Shown: positions 1-9,026, counted from the first letter of the stretch. The stretch is DNA of 64,000 bases from Levilactobacillus fuyuanensis (GCF_003946395.1 NZ_RHNZ01000001.1:62001-126000); one strand, 5' to 3'. Numbers and translations: made by a program. The notes: generated from the letters alone by a model not told the origin.

Positions 1-252
1 CTGCTGGTCGCTTCCGATGGCGTCCTCAATCCGGTCGACACCCTTTTGCATATCGTGCAGAAGGTTAGGATCGTGCAGCTGTTCCGGTCCTGGATGCAAG
101 AAGGCATGCGCAGCATCCGGCGTTTGATAGCCCCGATTCCACAGAATCTGAGCAACAATCGGCGAAATCTCTGCGGTCTTCGCTAGCGCCTGCGCCTCCG
201 CAGAGGGCTGGTCAACATTCTTAATGTTCCATTGGTATTGTGCGGCAATCAC
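1..252 (-). CDS. recJ: RecJ single-strand exonuclease, N-terminal fragment
   Basis: The first 84 codons are present and the gene runs off the left edge of the window. The translated start (IAAQYQWNIKN, then ISPIVAQILWNRGY and LLHDMQKGVDRI) matches the N-terminal segment that precedes the DHH phosphoesterase core in RecJ of Lactobacillaceae. RecJ degrades single-stranded DNA 5' to 3' in recombination and mismatch repair; that role is family knowledge, because the catalytic DHH motifs lie outside the window. I chose the GTG at 252 because the AGAAAGGA ribosome binding site is about 8 nt upstream of it; the in-frame TTG at 258 would leave almost no spacing. It lies downstream of rnz and lapA on the same strand. 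Confidence 0.8.
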   Translation of the reverse strand, partial: MIAAQYQWNIKNVDQPSAEAQALAKTAEISPIVAQILWNRGYQTPDAAHAFLHPGPEQLHDPNLLHDMQKGVDRIEDAIGSDQQ

Positions 253-282
253 CAGCAAATCATCCTTTCTAAACGTTAGAAA

Positions 283-303
283 AGCGGTGTCACTGGCACC
301 GCT
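283..303 (-). terminator. Hairpin between lapA-like gene and recJ
   Basis: A perfect 7-bp GC-rich stem (AGCGGTG/CACCGCT, 7-nt loop) is followed on the minus strand by TTTTCT. It is a short stem with a short T tract, so it could be a weak terminator or attenuator that lowers recJ expression relative to rnz-lapA. Confidence 0.35.
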
Positions 304-321
304 CCTCGCTATCGGTTCTTG

Positions 322-711
322 TTATTTTTCAGCTAATCTTGCCTTTAATTCAGCGTTTTCTTTCTCTAAATCCTGCAACTGCTTTTCCTGTTGCCCGGCG
401 ATCTGCTTACTCTTAGAGTTCTGCAGACGCTTGGTCAGGCGGTCATTGTCCTTGGTCAGTGCGTCAATACGCTCATTGCTGCTCTGCTCCAAGTCCTTGT
501 ATGCTCGGTTGTGTTGGAAGACGGTGATGGTTGAAAAGAGAATCATCAAGACCGCACCGATCAGTATCGACACCAACAGAATCAAAATCAATGGCCAATG
601 AACCGTTGTGAATCCAAAAGAAACCGGGACACTTTCCACATTTAAAATAGCAAAGATTGCCACCACGATGACTAATAAGATTGTTAAAACGATTCGCCAC
701 TGATTTTTCAT
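322..711 (-). CDS. LapA-domain (DUF1049) small membrane protein
   Basis: A 129-residue protein with two predicted transmembrane helices (about 7-27 and 40-64) joined by a short hydrophilic turn, followed by a charged coiled-coil tail (about 70-127) rich in Glu, Lys, Gln and Leu. This is the architecture of LapA/YrvD-type DUF1049 proteins, which are implicated in envelope assembly in other bacteria; the exact role in lactobacilli is unknown. The start ATG overlaps the stop of rnz by 4 bp (708-711), so the two are translationally coupled, and recJ follows 70 bp later. The family call is good, the function is not established. Confidence 0.8.
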   Translation of the reverse strand: MKNQWRIVLTILLVIVVAIFAILNVESVPVSFGFTTVHWPLILILLVSILIGAVLMILFSTITVFQHNRAYKDLEQSSNERIDALTKDNDRLTKRLQNSKSKQIAGQQEKQLQDLEKENAELKARLAEK

Positions 712-1661
712 TTCTGAGCACCTTCCGCAGTTATTTTTTGAAATGGCACGTTGTATTCATCAAAATCCTTGACGACCCGCGTGTTCTTAAAGACCTCACG
801 CGCTTGCTGCTGCAGCTCTAAGGCCATCTTGCCGGTGTAACGAGCCGAGATATGATTGAGGAGCAACATCTTCACATTGGTCCGTTTAGCCAGCTCAGCC
901 GCTTGAATATTGGTTGAGTGGTAGTAGGCCCGTGCCAACTTGCTTTCTCCCTTAGCAAAGGTACTCTCGTGAACCAGAACATCGGCGTCCTGCGTCAGAC
1001 GAGACGCATTCTGCGTTTGACGAGTATCACCCAAGAGCGCAACGATTCGTCCGGGTTGACTCGGTCCCAAGAAGTCTGCACCACTCACGGTCCGACCGTC
1101 GGGTAGCGTGACGGTCTTGCCAGCCTTCAGTTGACCGTAGACTGGTCCAGAAGGAATCTGAGCCTCCCGTAGCTTTTCAACCATCAATTCTCCTGGATGA
1201 TCCTTCTCGACGACCCGGTAGCCAAAGCATTCGATCCGGTGATCGAGATGCTGGGCGTAAACCCGAAATTTATCGTCTTCGAAAATCATGCCATCCGCCG
1301 ACAGTTCGCGGTAGTGAATCTTGTAAGACAACTTGGTCTCGGAGACACGCATGCTCACTTCAACGAAGTCGCGAATGCCCTTTGGTCCATAGATGGTTAG
1401 CGGTTCATTGCCACCCTGAAACGACCGGCTACTCAAGAGACCTGGTAGCCCAAAAATATGGTCACCATGCAGGTGGGTAATAAAAATCTTATCGATCTTC
1501 CGCGGCTTTAACGTGGTCCGCAGAATCTGGTGCTGGGTGGCTTCACCCACGTCGAACAGCCACACTGAATTACGCTCATCAAGTAAGCGCAACGCCGTAC
1601 TGGTCACATTTCGAAACTTTCCGGGTGACCCGGCGCCCGTCCCTAAAAATTGAATTTCCAT
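708..1661 (-). CDS. rnz: Ribonuclease Z (tRNA 3' processing)
   Basis: A 317-residue metallo-beta-lactamase-fold nuclease. The zinc motif THLHGDH is visible with H63, H65, D67 and H68. Further family motifs are the N-terminal [20 protein letters not shown] (metal-ligand Asp), a VHESTF segment and a late LLNHIS histidine. RNase Z removes the 3' trailer of tRNA precursors lacking encoded CCA and produces the discriminator end for CCA addition. Length matches the bacterial short form. It is the first gene of an rnz-lapA-recJ transcription unit and has a promoter 40 bp upstream. Confidence 0.95.
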   Translation of the reverse strand: MEIQFLGTGAGSPGKFRNVTSTALRLLDERNSVWLFDVGEATQHQILRTTLKPRKIDKIFITHLHGDHIFGLPGLLSSRSFQGGNEPLTIYGPKGIRDFVEVSMRVSETKLSYKIHYRELSADGMIFEDDKFRVYAQHLDHRIECFGYRVVEKDHPGELMVEKLREAQIPSGPVYGQLKAGKTVTLPDGRTVSGADFLGPSQPGRIVALLGDTRQTQNASRLTQDADVLVHESTFAKGESKLARAYYHSTNIQAAELAKRTNVKMLLLNHISARYTGKMALELQQQAREVFKNTRVVKDFDEYNVPFQKITAEGAQK

Positions 1662-1700
1662 ATTTTTTCGTTCCTATTCTATAATTAAAGTCCGTCCACT

Positions 1701-1729
1701 ATTTTAGGGGATTTTGGGTAAAATCGCAA
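1701..1729 (-). promoter_or_regulatory. Promoter of rnz operon
   Basis: On the minus strand TTGCGA, a 17-bp spacer and TAAAAT form a sigma-A-type promoter about 40 bp before the rnz start. Confidence 0.6.
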
Positions 1730-1791
1730 CTCTCAAAACCGGCCATCTCCAGTGAAGGGGATTATTGCTGGGGTTCTCTCCTAAAATTCGG

Positions 1792-1797
1792 TATAAT
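1792..1797 (+). promoter_or_regulatory. Candidate -10 box for the 1830-2877 gene pair
   Basis: A perfect TATAAT lies 33 bp upstream of the 91-residue gene. No good -35 hexamer is present at 16-18 bp, so this is only a candidate promoter. Confidence 0.4.
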
Positions 1798-1829
1798 CGA
1801 GGTAAGCTTGTGATTGGGGGCAACAGAAC

Positions 1830-2105
1830 ATGCGGCTCATTGACTTTAACCTGTCGACCATCGACTTGCACCCCGCCCTGCGCCTGTATTGGGAGCACGA
1901 CGGCCAGCAAGTGCCGGTGGTCGACCTACAAACCAAGACTGACCAGCTTCACCTCATCACCGGAACCGGCCGACCATTAACATTGGATCAACTGCGGACC
2001 CGCGCACAACAGGTCGACCCGCAGGCCAGCCTGTTTATCGCGCAGGAACCACCCCAACGTCTCTACGGTTACCGCCTAGTGCCCCATCAAATCTTATTCG
2101 GTTGA
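1830..2105 (+). CDS. Hypothetical protein, 91 residues
   Basis: I do not recognise the family. The protein is short, soluble and without a signal peptide. It begins MRLIDFNLSTID and has a predicted mixed alpha/beta composition with a late aromatic segment (RLYGYRLVPHQI). The ATG is preceded by a GGGGG-rich ribosome binding site. It is followed after 13 bp by a lipoprotein gene with its own strong AAAGGAG site, so the two are probably co-transcribed from the TATAAT at 1792. The reading frame is open for its full length and matches the codon use of neighbours, which supports a real gene, but no function can be given. Confidence 0.65.
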   Translation: MRLIDFNLSTIDLHPALRLYWEHDGQQVPVVDLQTKTDQLHLITGTGRPLTLDQLRTRAQQVDPQASLFIAQEPPQRLYGYRLVPHQILFG

Positions 2106-2118
2106 AAGGAGTTTTACC

Positions 2119-2877
2119 ATGCGTTTCTTCACCAAAGCATCATTGCTTCTCAGCCTCAGCCTTCTCACGGTGGGGCTCGTCGGCTGTCAATCTAGCAGCG
2201 GCCAAAAGAGTACCGCCAGCTTCAAGGACAGCAGTAGCCAGTCTAGCAGCTACAGTGCCAAGGAACCAGACGCCGCAGTGACGTCATCCTCTGCCTCACA
2301 CAAAGAGGAGGCGCAGACGTATCACCCGCAGGCCAAGTTGACCAAGAACGCCCGCTACGTGAAGTCAGGCAATCTCAAGAAGGCCGGACAATATACCTTT
2401 GATAAGGTCGGAACTCAGCTCACCTTGAATACCGTTAAACATCCCCAGACGACGATTAAGTCAGGCGACTTGACGTATAAGGTCACGACCGTCCGGATCA
2501 TTAAGAACACCGCCAAAACAGCCGCGGCCAAACGGATGGCCGCCCAAGCCCTGAATTTGGCGCAACTCAAGAGTCCCTATTACACGCTACAGGTCAAGTT
2601 TACCATTTATAACCGCGGGAAGCAGGCCGTAACCACCGATGGGATTCAAAGTATCCAGCTCGGCGGCAATCGCCAATTGAACGCAGCTAATCAACTGAGT
2701 GATGCCAGCGCGGGGAAGACTATTCCGGCTGGAGACAAGCTCGCTACATTTGCGACCGGCCTCGCCAGTGAAAAGACCAAGCCTAATCTAAAGTCCGTTA
2801 AAATTAAGTTTGCTGGCGCATTTGCCAACAAAAAACAAGTGGTCAAACCTACAACTTGGTTAAAGTTAACGCTGTAA
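2119..2877 (+). CDS. Lipoprotein with DUF4352-like extracellular domain
   Basis: A 252-residue exported lipoprotein. A hydrophobic signal peptide ends in the lipobox LVGC, with Cys23 as the lipid-modified residue. A Ser-rich linker follows (about 24-70), then a beta-rich domain (about 100-250) with alternating hydrophobic strands such as LTYKVTTVRI and YYTLQVKFTIYN. This resembles the immunoglobulin-like DUF4352 domains of Gram-positive surface lipoproteins; that assignment is by overall pattern only. It should be anchored on the outer face of the membrane. It has a good AAAGGAG site and ends at a strong shared terminator. No neighbour points to a partner. Confidence 0.75.
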   Translation: MRFFTKASLLLSLSLLTVGLVGCQSSSGQKSTASFKDSSSQSSSYSAKEPDAAVTSSSASHKEEAQTYHPQAKLTKNARYVKSGNLKKAGQYTFDKVGTQLTLNTVKHPQTTIKSGDLTYKVTTVRIIKNTAKTAAAKRMAAQALNLAQLKSPYYTLQVKFTIYNRGKQAVTTDGIQSIQLGGNRQLNAANQLSDASAGKTIPAGDKLATFATGLASEKTKPNLKSVKIKFAGAFANKKQVVKPTTWLKLTL

Positions 2878-2940
2878 CCGAGCCACTTATTGCCGTGAAC
2901 CACTAGCAATTATTTAAATAGCTTCACAAATTCAAAGTTA

Positions 2941-2987
2941 AAGCGTGGTCAATCAGGATTCAAGTCTTGATTGACCACGCTTTTTTT
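2941..2987. terminator. Bidirectional terminator (lipoprotein gene / obgE)
   Basis: A 15-bp perfect stem (AAGCGTGGTCAATCA with its complement at 2968-2982) and a T7 tract on the plus strand. The minus strand also has T-rich sequence after the stem. It separates the convergent lipoprotein and obgE genes. Confidence 0.9.
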
Positions 2988-2999
2988 GGCGCTAAACTA

Positions 3000-4295
3000 T
3001 TAAGCCATGTATTCGAAGGTAAAGTCGTCGATCTTGACCAGGTCACCGTTCTTGGCACCGTGATCTCGTAGACCATTGTCGACGCCCATTCCCCGCATTT
3101 GACGGGTAAAGCGTAACAAACTTTCATCATGGTTGATATCGGTCATCCGGAAGAGCTTCAACAGCTTGTCACCGGTCAGAACCCAAGTACCATCGGCATC
3201 CTGCGTAATTTCAAATTCTGCTTCAGGCTTGAAGTCGTATTCGGCCTTTTCGACCACTTCTTCTTGCTTGACTGGGAACTTCGGCGTTGCAGCCAAGATA
3301 TCAGCCGTCCGTTGTAACAACGGAGTTAACCCATCATGCGTCAGTGCGGAGACCGCATAGACTTCTGGTGCCTGAGCCAACAGCTTATCCTGCTTCAAGT
3401 CTTCCTTGAACTTAGCTAAATTGTCAGCAGAATCCGGCATATCCATCTTGTTAGCCACCACGATCTGTGGTCGCTTCAGGATATCTGGATCGTAGGTCTT
3501 AAGTTCTTCATTAATTTTTTCGAAGTCTTCGTAAGGATCACGCCCTTCGAGACCACTCATATCGATCAGATGCAGGATAACCCGCGTCCGTTCAACGTGC
3601 CGCAGGAATTGGAAACCTAAGCCAACCCCATTGGCGGCCCCTTCGATCAGACCAGGTAAATCGGCCATGACGAAGTCGCGACCATCTGGCAACCGCACCA
3701 TCCCCAGGTTAGGGACCAGCGTGGTAAAGTGATATTCAGCAATCTTAGGCTTGGCACTCGTCACCGTCGACAACAGCGTTGACTTCCCAACAGATGGGAA
3801 TCCAACTAAACCGACATCGGCGAGGACCTTTAATTCCAAACGAATTTCAAATTCCTGCCCAGGTTCACCGTTTTCGGCAATTTCTGGTGCGGGATTCTTT
3901 GGTGAGGCAAAGTGAATATTGCCCCGGCCACCACGACCACCCTTGGCCACGATAGCTGAGTCGTCACTGGCAACTAGGTCAGCGATGACGGCACCCGTTT
4001 CGTTATTATAAACGGTTGTTCCTTGGGGTACGCTGATGATTGTGTCAGCGGCGCCCCGCCCAGTCATGGACTTAATGGCACCGTTACCCCCACTCTTGGC
4101 CTTGAACTTCCGTTGGTACCGGAAGTCCATCAGCGTCCGTAAGCCTTCGTCAACGGCGAACACGATGTTACCACCGCGACCACCGTCACCACCGGCTGGC
4201 CCACCATTGGGCACAAACTTTTCCCGACGGAAGGCGACCATCCCGTCGCCACCCTTACCGGCCTTGACGTCAATTTTAACTTGATCTACAAACAT
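3000..4295 (-). CDS. obgE: Obg family GTPase
   Basis: A 431-residue essential GTPase of ribosome assembly and stress response. The Gly-rich Obg fold spans about 1-158. The G domain shows G1 GFPSVGKST (165-173), G3 DLPG (212-215) and G4 NKMD (about 283). A C-terminal OCT domain covers about 350-431 ([13 protein letters not shown]). The start ATG has a GAGGAA site. A promoter lies 65-93 bp upstream, its -35 box overlapping the uvrC stop codon, so obgE can be transcribed independently of uvrC. The acidic C-terminal tail seen in some Obg proteins is absent. Confidence 0.97.
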   Translation of the reverse strand: MFVDQVKIDVKAGKGGDGMVAFRREKFVPNGGPAGGDGGRGGNIVFAVDEGLRTLMDFRYQRKFKAKSGGNGAIKSMTGRGAADTIISVPQGTTVYNNETGAVIADLVASDDSAIVAKGGRGGRGNIHFASPKNPAPEIAENGEPGQEFEIRLELKVLADVGLVGFPSVGKSTLLSTVTSAKPKIAEYHFTTLVPNLGMVRLPDGRDFVMADLPGLIEGAANGVGLGFQFLRHVERTRVILHLIDMSGLEGRDPYEDFEKINEELKTYDPDILKRPQIVVANKMDMPDSADNLAKFKEDLKQDKLLAQAPEVYAVSALTHDGLTPLLQRTADILAATPKFPVKQEEVVEKAEYDFKPEAEFEITQDADGTWVLTGDKLLKLFRMTDINHDESLLRFTRQMRGMGVDNGLRDHGAKNGDLVKIDDFTFEYMA

Positions 4296-4359
4296 AATTA
4301 TTATTCCTCGTTTTCTAAACCAGCGCGTGCTGCTTTCTTCGTAAAGTATCCTGCTAGCC

Positions 4360-4388
4360 AGTATACCGGCAAACGGCCGTCACGTCAA
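4360..4388 (-). promoter_or_regulatory. Promoter of obgE, overlapping the end of uvrC
   Basis: Minus strand TTGACG, a 17-bp spacer and TATACT. The -35 hexamer (4383-4388) overlaps the TGA stop of uvrC (4385-4387). Confidence 0.75.
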
Positions 4389-6202
4389 AGTTTCGTTGGC
4401 GTACGCGGACTTTTTATTTCTGCCGTCTCGGCCTGTAAGGTCAACCGAATCGTCTGCGCAACGGTTTTGCTGACACCCAATTCCCGCAAATCGTCCACAC
4501 TGGCTTCACCGATCTTCTTAGTCGAGCCAAATTTCCGTAGCAATTTATTCCGCGTCTTAGGTCCCACACCGGGGATCCGGTCAAGCCGAGAACTCAGTGA
4601 ATTCTTGCTGTGAACCTGTCGGTGGAAAGTAATCGCGAACCGGTGAACCTCGTCTTGAATCCGCTGAACCAGGTAGAAGCCCTGACTCTTCGGGTCCAAG
4701 TGAACGTGGTGGTCATCGGGACCAAATAATAGGTCGGCCGTCTTATGGTGGTCGTTCTTGACCATCCCGGCAACCGGAATGTGCAGGTCAAATTCGTCCG
4801 CCAAGACTTCCTTGACCGCATTCATCTGAATGTCGCCCCCATCCATCAGGATCAGGTCTGGCATCTGCGCGTGCTCCTTGAGCAAGCGCCCATAACGCCG
4901 CCGAATAACTTCCAGGGTGCTAGCCGTTTCATCGGCGTGGTCGACCGTTCGTAATTTGTATTTTCGGTATAACTTCTTATTGGGTTGACCATCAACGAAG
5001 ACCACCATTGCTGAAACCAAGTCGGCACCTTGAATGTGGGAGTGGTCAAACGCTTCAATCTTGTGCCCGGGAGCAATGCCCAGTGCATCGGTGATTTCCT
5101 TCATAGCCCCAGTCGTCTTACCCTCATCAAGCTCTAACAGCCGAAACTTCTCTTCTAAGACCAATCGCGAGTTCTTAGCGGCCATGTCCAGCAAATCACG
5201 TTTGGTGCCCCGCTGCGGCGTTCTAACGGGCACATGGAGGATTTCCTCGATGCTGGCGGCATCAATACTAGCTGGCACCAGGATCTCACGTGGAAGTACC
5301 GTATTCTTCCGCTGATAGAACTGCACGATAAAACTGGCCAGCTCTTCTTCGGCTGTGCTAACAATAGGAAAGAGCCGTTTCTCTCGTTTCATCAATCGCG
5401 CCTGGCGAATGAAGAAAATCTGAATCGATAGCCACCCCTTGTCCAGGTAAAAGTTGAAGATATCTCGTGGCGTACTGTCATTGGAAATAATCTTCTGCTT
5501 TTCAACCGTGGCCTCAATGTAACGAATCTGATCACGCAGGTCGGCTGCCCGCTCGTAAGCCATGTCGGCAGCCGCTGCAGTCATCCGATCGGTCAGTTCC
5601 TTTTCAGCATGACCAACGTTCCCGTTTAGGAAAGATTTGATCTTCTTAATCTGTTCGTCGTAATCGCCTTGGGGCACCTCTTTGAAGCAGGCGCCGAGGC
5701 ACTGTCCCATATGGTAGTACAGACATGGACGACCCTGATAGCCGTTGCACCGCCGTAGCGGATAGACCTTCTGCAGGAAGTGAATGGTTTCTTCAGCCGC
5801 ATAAACGTTGGGATACGGCCCAAAGTAGTAGGCCCCATCCTTCTTGATGTCGCTGACCAACAGCAATTGGGGATCCCGTTCATTGGTAATCTTAATGTAG
5901 GGGTACCCGGTCCCCCGCTTCAGCTTGATGTTGAAGTACGGCTGATGCTTTTGAATCAACGTAATTTCTAGGAGGAAAGCCTCCTTGTCGGTCGAGGTGA
6001 TGATCGTTTCAAAATCCACGATTTCACTGACTAACTGCGCCGTCTTCCCGGTGTGACTACTCTTAAAGTACGACCGCACCCGGTTCTTCAGGTTCTTTGC
6101 CTTCCCCACGTAAATAATCTGGCTGTTGATGTTCTTCATCAAATAACAGCCGGGAAGGCCCGGCAATAACGCCAGTTTGTGTTCCAAATATTCCGATGCC
6201 AA
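4385..6202 (-). CDS. uvrC: Excinuclease ABC subunit C
   Basis: A 605-residue nuclease subunit of nucleotide excision repair that incises on both sides of a UvrAB-marked lesion. The GIY-YIG domain is at about 13-92 (LPGCYLMKN, IIYVGKAKNLKNRV). The UVR domain that contacts UvrB is near 195-235. An RNase H-like 5'-nicking domain covers about 370-530, and two helix-hairpin-helix motifs lie at the end (IPGVGPKTRNKLLRKFG). The start is a TTG at 6202: GGGAGG is 8 nt upstream, and the translated start MASEYLEHKLALLP fits the family. A promoter lies 40 bp upstream. Full length, no defects seen. Confidence 0.96.
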   Translation of the reverse strand: MASEYLEHKLALLPGLPGCYLMKNINSQIIYVGKAKNLKNRVRSYFKSSHTGKTAQLVSEIVDFETIITSTDKEAFLLEITLIQKHQPYFNIKLKRGTGYPYIKITNERDPQLLLVSDIKKDGAYYFGPYPNVYAAEETIHFLQKVYPLRRCNGYQGRPCLYYHMGQCLGACFKEVPQGDYDEQIKKIKSFLNGNVGHAEKELTDRMTAAAADMAYERAADLRDQIRYIEATVEKQKIISNDSTPRDIFNFYLDKGWLSIQIFFIRQARLMKREKRLFPIVSTAEEELASFIVQFYQRKNTVLPREILVPASIDAASIEEILHVPVRTPQRGTKRDLLDMAAKNSRLVLEEKFRLLELDEGKTTGAMKEITDALGIAPGHKIEAFDHSHIQGADLVSAMVVFVDGQPNKKLYRKYKLRTVDHADETASTLEVIRRRYGRLLKEHAQMPDLILMDGGDIQMNAVKEVLADEFDLHIPVAGMVKNDHHKTADLLFGPDDHHVHLDPKSQGFYLVQRIQDEVHRFAITFHRQVHSKNSLSSRLDRIPGVGPKTRNKLLRKFGSTKKIGEASVDDLRELGVSKTVAQTIRLTLQAETAEIKSPRTPTKL

Positions 6203-6241
6203 GGGCCTAACCTCCCGTTCATTTCTCGAATTAGCTTATAA

Positions 6242-6270
6242 AGTATAAGCCGAATACGTGTTTGGTGCAA
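6242..6270 (-). promoter_or_regulatory. Promoter of uvrC
   Basis: Minus strand TTGCAC, a 17-bp spacer and TATACT, 40-68 bp before the TTG start of uvrC. Confidence 0.75.
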
Positions 6271-6367
6271 GCAATTCACCCCAGCCGCGGTGCCGATTCT
6301 CGGATTATTTTTGTCGGTCATAAGTCGACTCGATTTCTTCGGTTTTTGCCAAGCCTTATCCTGATAA

Positions 6368-6396
6368 ATGACAAATCTCAGAAATTCTGCTATGAT
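6368..6396 (+). promoter_or_regulatory. Promoter of the 62-residue gene at 6425
   Basis: ATGACA, a 17-bp spacer and TATGAT, with an extended -10 (TGC before TATGAT). It lies 29 bp before the start and is divergent from the uvrC promoter. Confidence 0.7.
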
Positions 6397-6424
6397 AACT
6401 GCTAAAGACAAGGAGGTGGCTTGA

Positions 6425-6613
6425 ATGGCTCTTAAAGTAAAACGCCAGGATGACCTTGACTCCATGTTCGGTAAATTTGCTGAGATGGACCCCACGGACG
6501 TGAAACGCGACAAGTTTTTGAAGCGTGACGATGCCCACAAGGATAACAAGCGCGCTAAAGGCTTGATCAACGCCGATAAATCAAAACACGAACAGGATCA
6601 CAGTCAAGACTAA
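6425..6613 (+). CDS. Small charged protein resembling the SPJ_0845 family
   Basis: A 62-residue, highly charged, soluble protein. Its start MALKVKRQDDLDSMFGKFAEMDP resembles, from memory, the short SPJ_0845-type proteins of streptococci and lactobacilli, for which no function is known. The C-terminal half is Lys/Asp/His-rich and probably disordered. It has a strong AAGGAGGTGG ribosome binding site, its own promoter and its own terminator, so it is a monocistronic expressed gene standing between uvrC and mazG-engB, both on the other strand. The gene is secure; the family name is less so. Confidence 0.8.
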   Translation: MALKVKRQDDLDSMFGKFAEMDPTDVKRDKFLKRDDAHKDNKRAKGLINADKSKHEQDHSQD

Positions 6614-6624
6614 CGTTGAAAGTT

Positions 6625-6658
6625 AAAGGACTCACGGAATAAATCCGTGGGTCCTTTT
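6625..6658 (+). terminator. Terminator of the 62-residue gene
   Basis: A 14-bp stem (AAAGGACTCACGGA with its complement, one G-T pair), a 5-nt loop and a T-rich tail. It may also serve the convergent MazG-like gene. Confidence 0.85.
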
Positions 6659-6693
6659 GTTTTAGGCTTTAACTTGGATATAGCTCCAAACGA

Positions 6694-6993
6694 CTACCGT
6701 TCCGGTTGGAAACCGTGGGGGTAGCGTTCATTGAGGCGTTTAATGTTATCCTGTGCCACTTCATCGAAGTCGATGTCAGCCCACTGGGCAATCTGGCTGA
6801 GATACCAGAGCACGTCACCCATCTCTTTAACGATGGCTTCGTGGTCCATGTCCTGACCGTGGAAGGTGTAGTTCTTGACGAGATCAACAACTTGGCCCGA
6901 TTCACCGGCCAACCCCAATGCACAGTTGGTTAGAACCTGTTCGTTGCCGTACAACGTCCGGTTCGCAGCTTTTTGATAATCATTAAATTCCAT
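6694..6993 (-). CDS. MazG-like nucleotide pyrophosphohydrolase
   Basis: A 99-residue all-alpha NTP pyrophosphatase. The two metal-binding helices are visible: a GLAGESGQVVDLVK helix (about 27-40) and a KEMGDVLWYLSQIA helix (about 56-69), giving the ExxE...ExxD-type cluster in which the second Glu of the first helix is replaced (ESGQ rather than ESGE). The family hydrolyses non-canonical or excess NTPs to NMP and pyrophosphate as house-cleaning. It is one MazG domain, half the size of E. coli MazG. It follows engB by 2 bp and is surely co-transcribed with it. Substrate unknown. Confidence 0.85.
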   Translation of the reverse strand: MEFNDYQKAANRTLYGNEQVLTNCALGLAGESGQVVDLVKNYTFHGQDMDHEAIVKEMGDVLWYLSQIAQWADIDFDEVAQDNIKRLNERYPHGFQPER

Positions 6994-6995
6994 TC

Positions 6996-7589
6996 CTATT
7001 CCTCCCCAAAGGCTTGTTCTTCGATCCAGTTCCAGACAGCATCCTTCCCGACCTTTTTCGGTGCTGAGAACATGATGATGTTGTCGGTGTTAGGTAGGTT
7101 CATGGCCTTCTTGATCTGACTCACAGCCTGATTCCACTTACCACGAGCAATCTTGTCACTCTTAGTGGCGACGATCAGCGTTGGTAGGTTAAAGTAAGCC
7201 AGGTACTGGTACATCTGAACATCGTCTTCGGTCGGTGCGTGCCGGGCATCAACGAGTGAAACGACCCCTTTTAATTGGTCGCGTTGGGTCAGGTACGTTT
7301 CGATCATGTTGCCCCACTTTTCCCGTTCCGTCTTGGAAACCTTGGCGTAACCGTAGCCAGGGACATCGACGAAGTAGAGTTGATCCTCGACGTTGTAAAA
7401 GTTCAGGGTCTGAGTCTTTCCCGGTTGACTAGACGTCCGGGCGTATGAGCGCCGGTTGATCAGAACGTTGGTCAATGAAGACTTCCCGACGTTTGACCGG
7501 CCGACCAGCGCAATTTCTGGATACCCCGTCGTTGGGTATTGTGCGGGGTCAACCGCACTCATGACTAATTCTACGTGATTGACTTCCAT
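6996..7589 (-). CDS. engB: YsxC/EngB ribosome biogenesis GTPase
   Basis: A 197-residue TrmE-Era-EngA family GTPase needed for 50S subunit maturation. Motifs are G1 GRSNVGKS (30-37), G3 DVPGYGYA, and G4 TKSDK near residue 142. It carries little beyond the G domain, as is usual. In many Firmicutes it sits directly after clpX. Here the order clpX-engB is kept, but a strong terminator lies between them and an extended -10 box upstream suggests engB-mazG has its own promoter. Confidence 0.95.
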   Translation of the reverse strand: MEVNHVELVMSAVDPAQYPTTGYPEIALVGRSNVGKSSLTNVLINRRSYARTSSQPGKTQTLNFYNVEDQLYFVDVPGYGYAKVSKTEREKWGNMIETYLTQRDQLKGVVSLVDARHAPTEDDVQMYQYLAYFNLPTLIVATKSDKIARGKWNQAVSQIKKAMNLPNTDNIIMFSAPKKVGKDAVWNWIEEQAFGEE

Positions 7590-7623
7590 TGGTTAATGCC
7601 ATCCTCTCCAAATATCTTTCATT

Positions 7624-7632
7624 ATTCTAACA
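7624..7632 (-). promoter_or_regulatory. Extended -10 promoter for engB-mazG
   Basis: Minus strand TGT followed by TAGAAT, 35 bp before engB. There is no clear -35, as is common with extended -10 promoters. Confidence 0.45.
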
Positions 7633-7721
7633 CAGAACGTCACCCCACTGGGGACTTTCTCGAACAGGCATTCTGCAATAAAGCGGTTAAAGCCCACTCC
7701 CCCAACCCTTTGCGCGGCCAT

Positions 7722-7751
7722 AAAAAAAGCGACCAACCTAAAGGCTGGTCG
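7722..7751 (-). terminator. clpX terminator
   Basis: On the minus strand an 11-bp stem (GCGACCAGCCT with AGGTTGGTCGC, one G-U) is followed by T7. It separates clpX from engB. Confidence 0.9.
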
Positions 7752-7772
7752 CAACGCCACACAGTGTGGCAA

Positions 7773-9026
7773 TTATGAAACTTTTTGATCCTTTAAGATC
7801 ACATCAGGTTCAGCATGGTCGGTCACGGTTTCAGCCGTAATCACAACCTTCGCCACGTCATCACGACTAGGCAGGTCGAACATGATATCACGCATCACGT
7901 CTTCAATGATTGACCGCAATCCACGGGCACCAGTGTTCCGGGCGATGGCTAACTTGGCCATTTCACGGAGGGCAGCTGGCTGGAATTCCAGTTGAACATC
8001 ATCGAGGGACAGCAACTTCTCGTACTGCTTGACCAATGCGTTCTTAGGTTCCGTCAAGATCCGAACCAAATCGTTTTCATCCAGCTTTTCGAGGGCTGTC
8101 AGGATTGGCAACCGCCCGATAAATTCTGGAATCAACCCGAATTGGAGCAAGTCTTCTGGAATCACGTGTTGCATCAGGCTATCGCCAGAAGCTAAGACGT
8201 TTTGTTCCTTACTGTCGGCACCAAATCCAATCGTTTGGTCACCCAGACGACGCTTGACGATACCGTCAATGCCATCAAAAGCCCCACCAACGATGAAGAG
8301 GATGTTGGTCGTGTCGATTTGAATGAACTCTTGTTGGGGATGCTTACGACCACCCTGAGGCGGAACATTGGCAATCGTACCTTCAAGAATCTTCAGGAGG
8401 GCTTGTTGCACCCCTTCGCCGGAAACGTCACGCGTAATCGAAACGTTCTCGGACTTCTTAGCAATTTTATCGATTTCATCGATGTAAATAATACCCTTTT
8501 CAGCGCGGTCCACGTCATAATCGGCGCTTTGCAGCAACTTCAAGAGGATGTTTTCAACGTCTTCACCCACGTAACCAGCTTCAGTCAAGGTCGTGGCATC
8601 TGCAATTGCAAATGGGACGTTCAGAATCTTAGCCAGGCTTTGCGCCAGGTAAGTCTTCCCGGAACCAGTAGGTCCGATCACCGCAATGTTACTCTTTTGC
8701 AGTTCAGGGCCCTCATCGTCGGCCTGCGCCATTTCGTTTACCCGCTTATAGTGGTTGTAAACAGCAACGGATAACGTCCGCTTGGCTTCCTTTTGACCGA
8801 TGACGTATTGGTCGAGCGTGTTGACGATATCAGCAGGCTTCGGCACTTCTAAGGTTTCTTGTGCGCTGTCTTGGCTAGCTTCTTCATCAATGATTTCTTT
8901 ACAGAGGTCAATACATTCATTACAGATGTAAACACCCGGGCCGGCAACGATCTTCTTTACTTGATCTTGTGATTTACCACAAAAAGAACAGGTCACTGGG
9001 CCAGTCGTTTCGGTGTTTTCAAACAA
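7773..9026 (-). CDS. clpX: ATP-dependent Clp protease ATP-binding subunit ClpX
   Basis: A 417-residue AAA+ unfoldase that feeds substrates to ClpP. The N-terminal zinc-binding domain has C13, C16, C35 and C38. Walker A is GPTGSGKT (118-125), the pore loop GYVG 151-154, Walker B IIYIDEID (179-186), and the sensor-2 region is [11 protein letters not shown]. The start is TTG at 9026 (MFENTET), placed by the AAAGGGTGA site about 8 nt upstream; no ATG fits. It lies 225 bp downstream of tig, which has its own terminator, so the two are neighbours rather than one strict operon. Confidence 0.97.
   Translation of the reverse strand: MFENTETTGPVTCSFCGKSQDQVKKIVAGPGVYICNECIDLCKEIIDEEASQDSAQETLEVPKPADIVNTLDQYVIGQKEAKRTLSVAVYNHYKRVNEMAQADDEGPELQKSNIAVIGPTGSGKTYLAQSLAKILNVPFAIADATTLTEAGYVGEDVENILLKLLQSADYDVDRAEKGIIYIDEIDKIAKKSENVSITRDVSGEGVQQALLKILEGTIANVPPQGGRKHPQQEFIQIDTTNILFIVGGAFDGIDGIVKRRLGDQTIGFGADSKEQNVLASGDSLMQHVIPEDLLQFGLIPEFIGRLPILTALEKLDENDLVRILTEPKNALVKQYEKLLSLDDVQLEFQPAALREMAKLAIARNTGARGLRSIIEDVMRDIMFDLPSRDDVAKVVITAETVTDHAEPDVILKDQKVS

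Noticed and set aside
224-601. Plus-strand frame over the lapA-like gene
   Set aside because: It is the reverse complement of the lapA and recJ coding region, has no ribosome site and gives a Cys/Ser-rich non-protein-like sequence.
8202-8774. 190-codon plus-strand frame inside clpX
   Set aside because: Antisense shadow of a highly conserved gene, without its own start signals.
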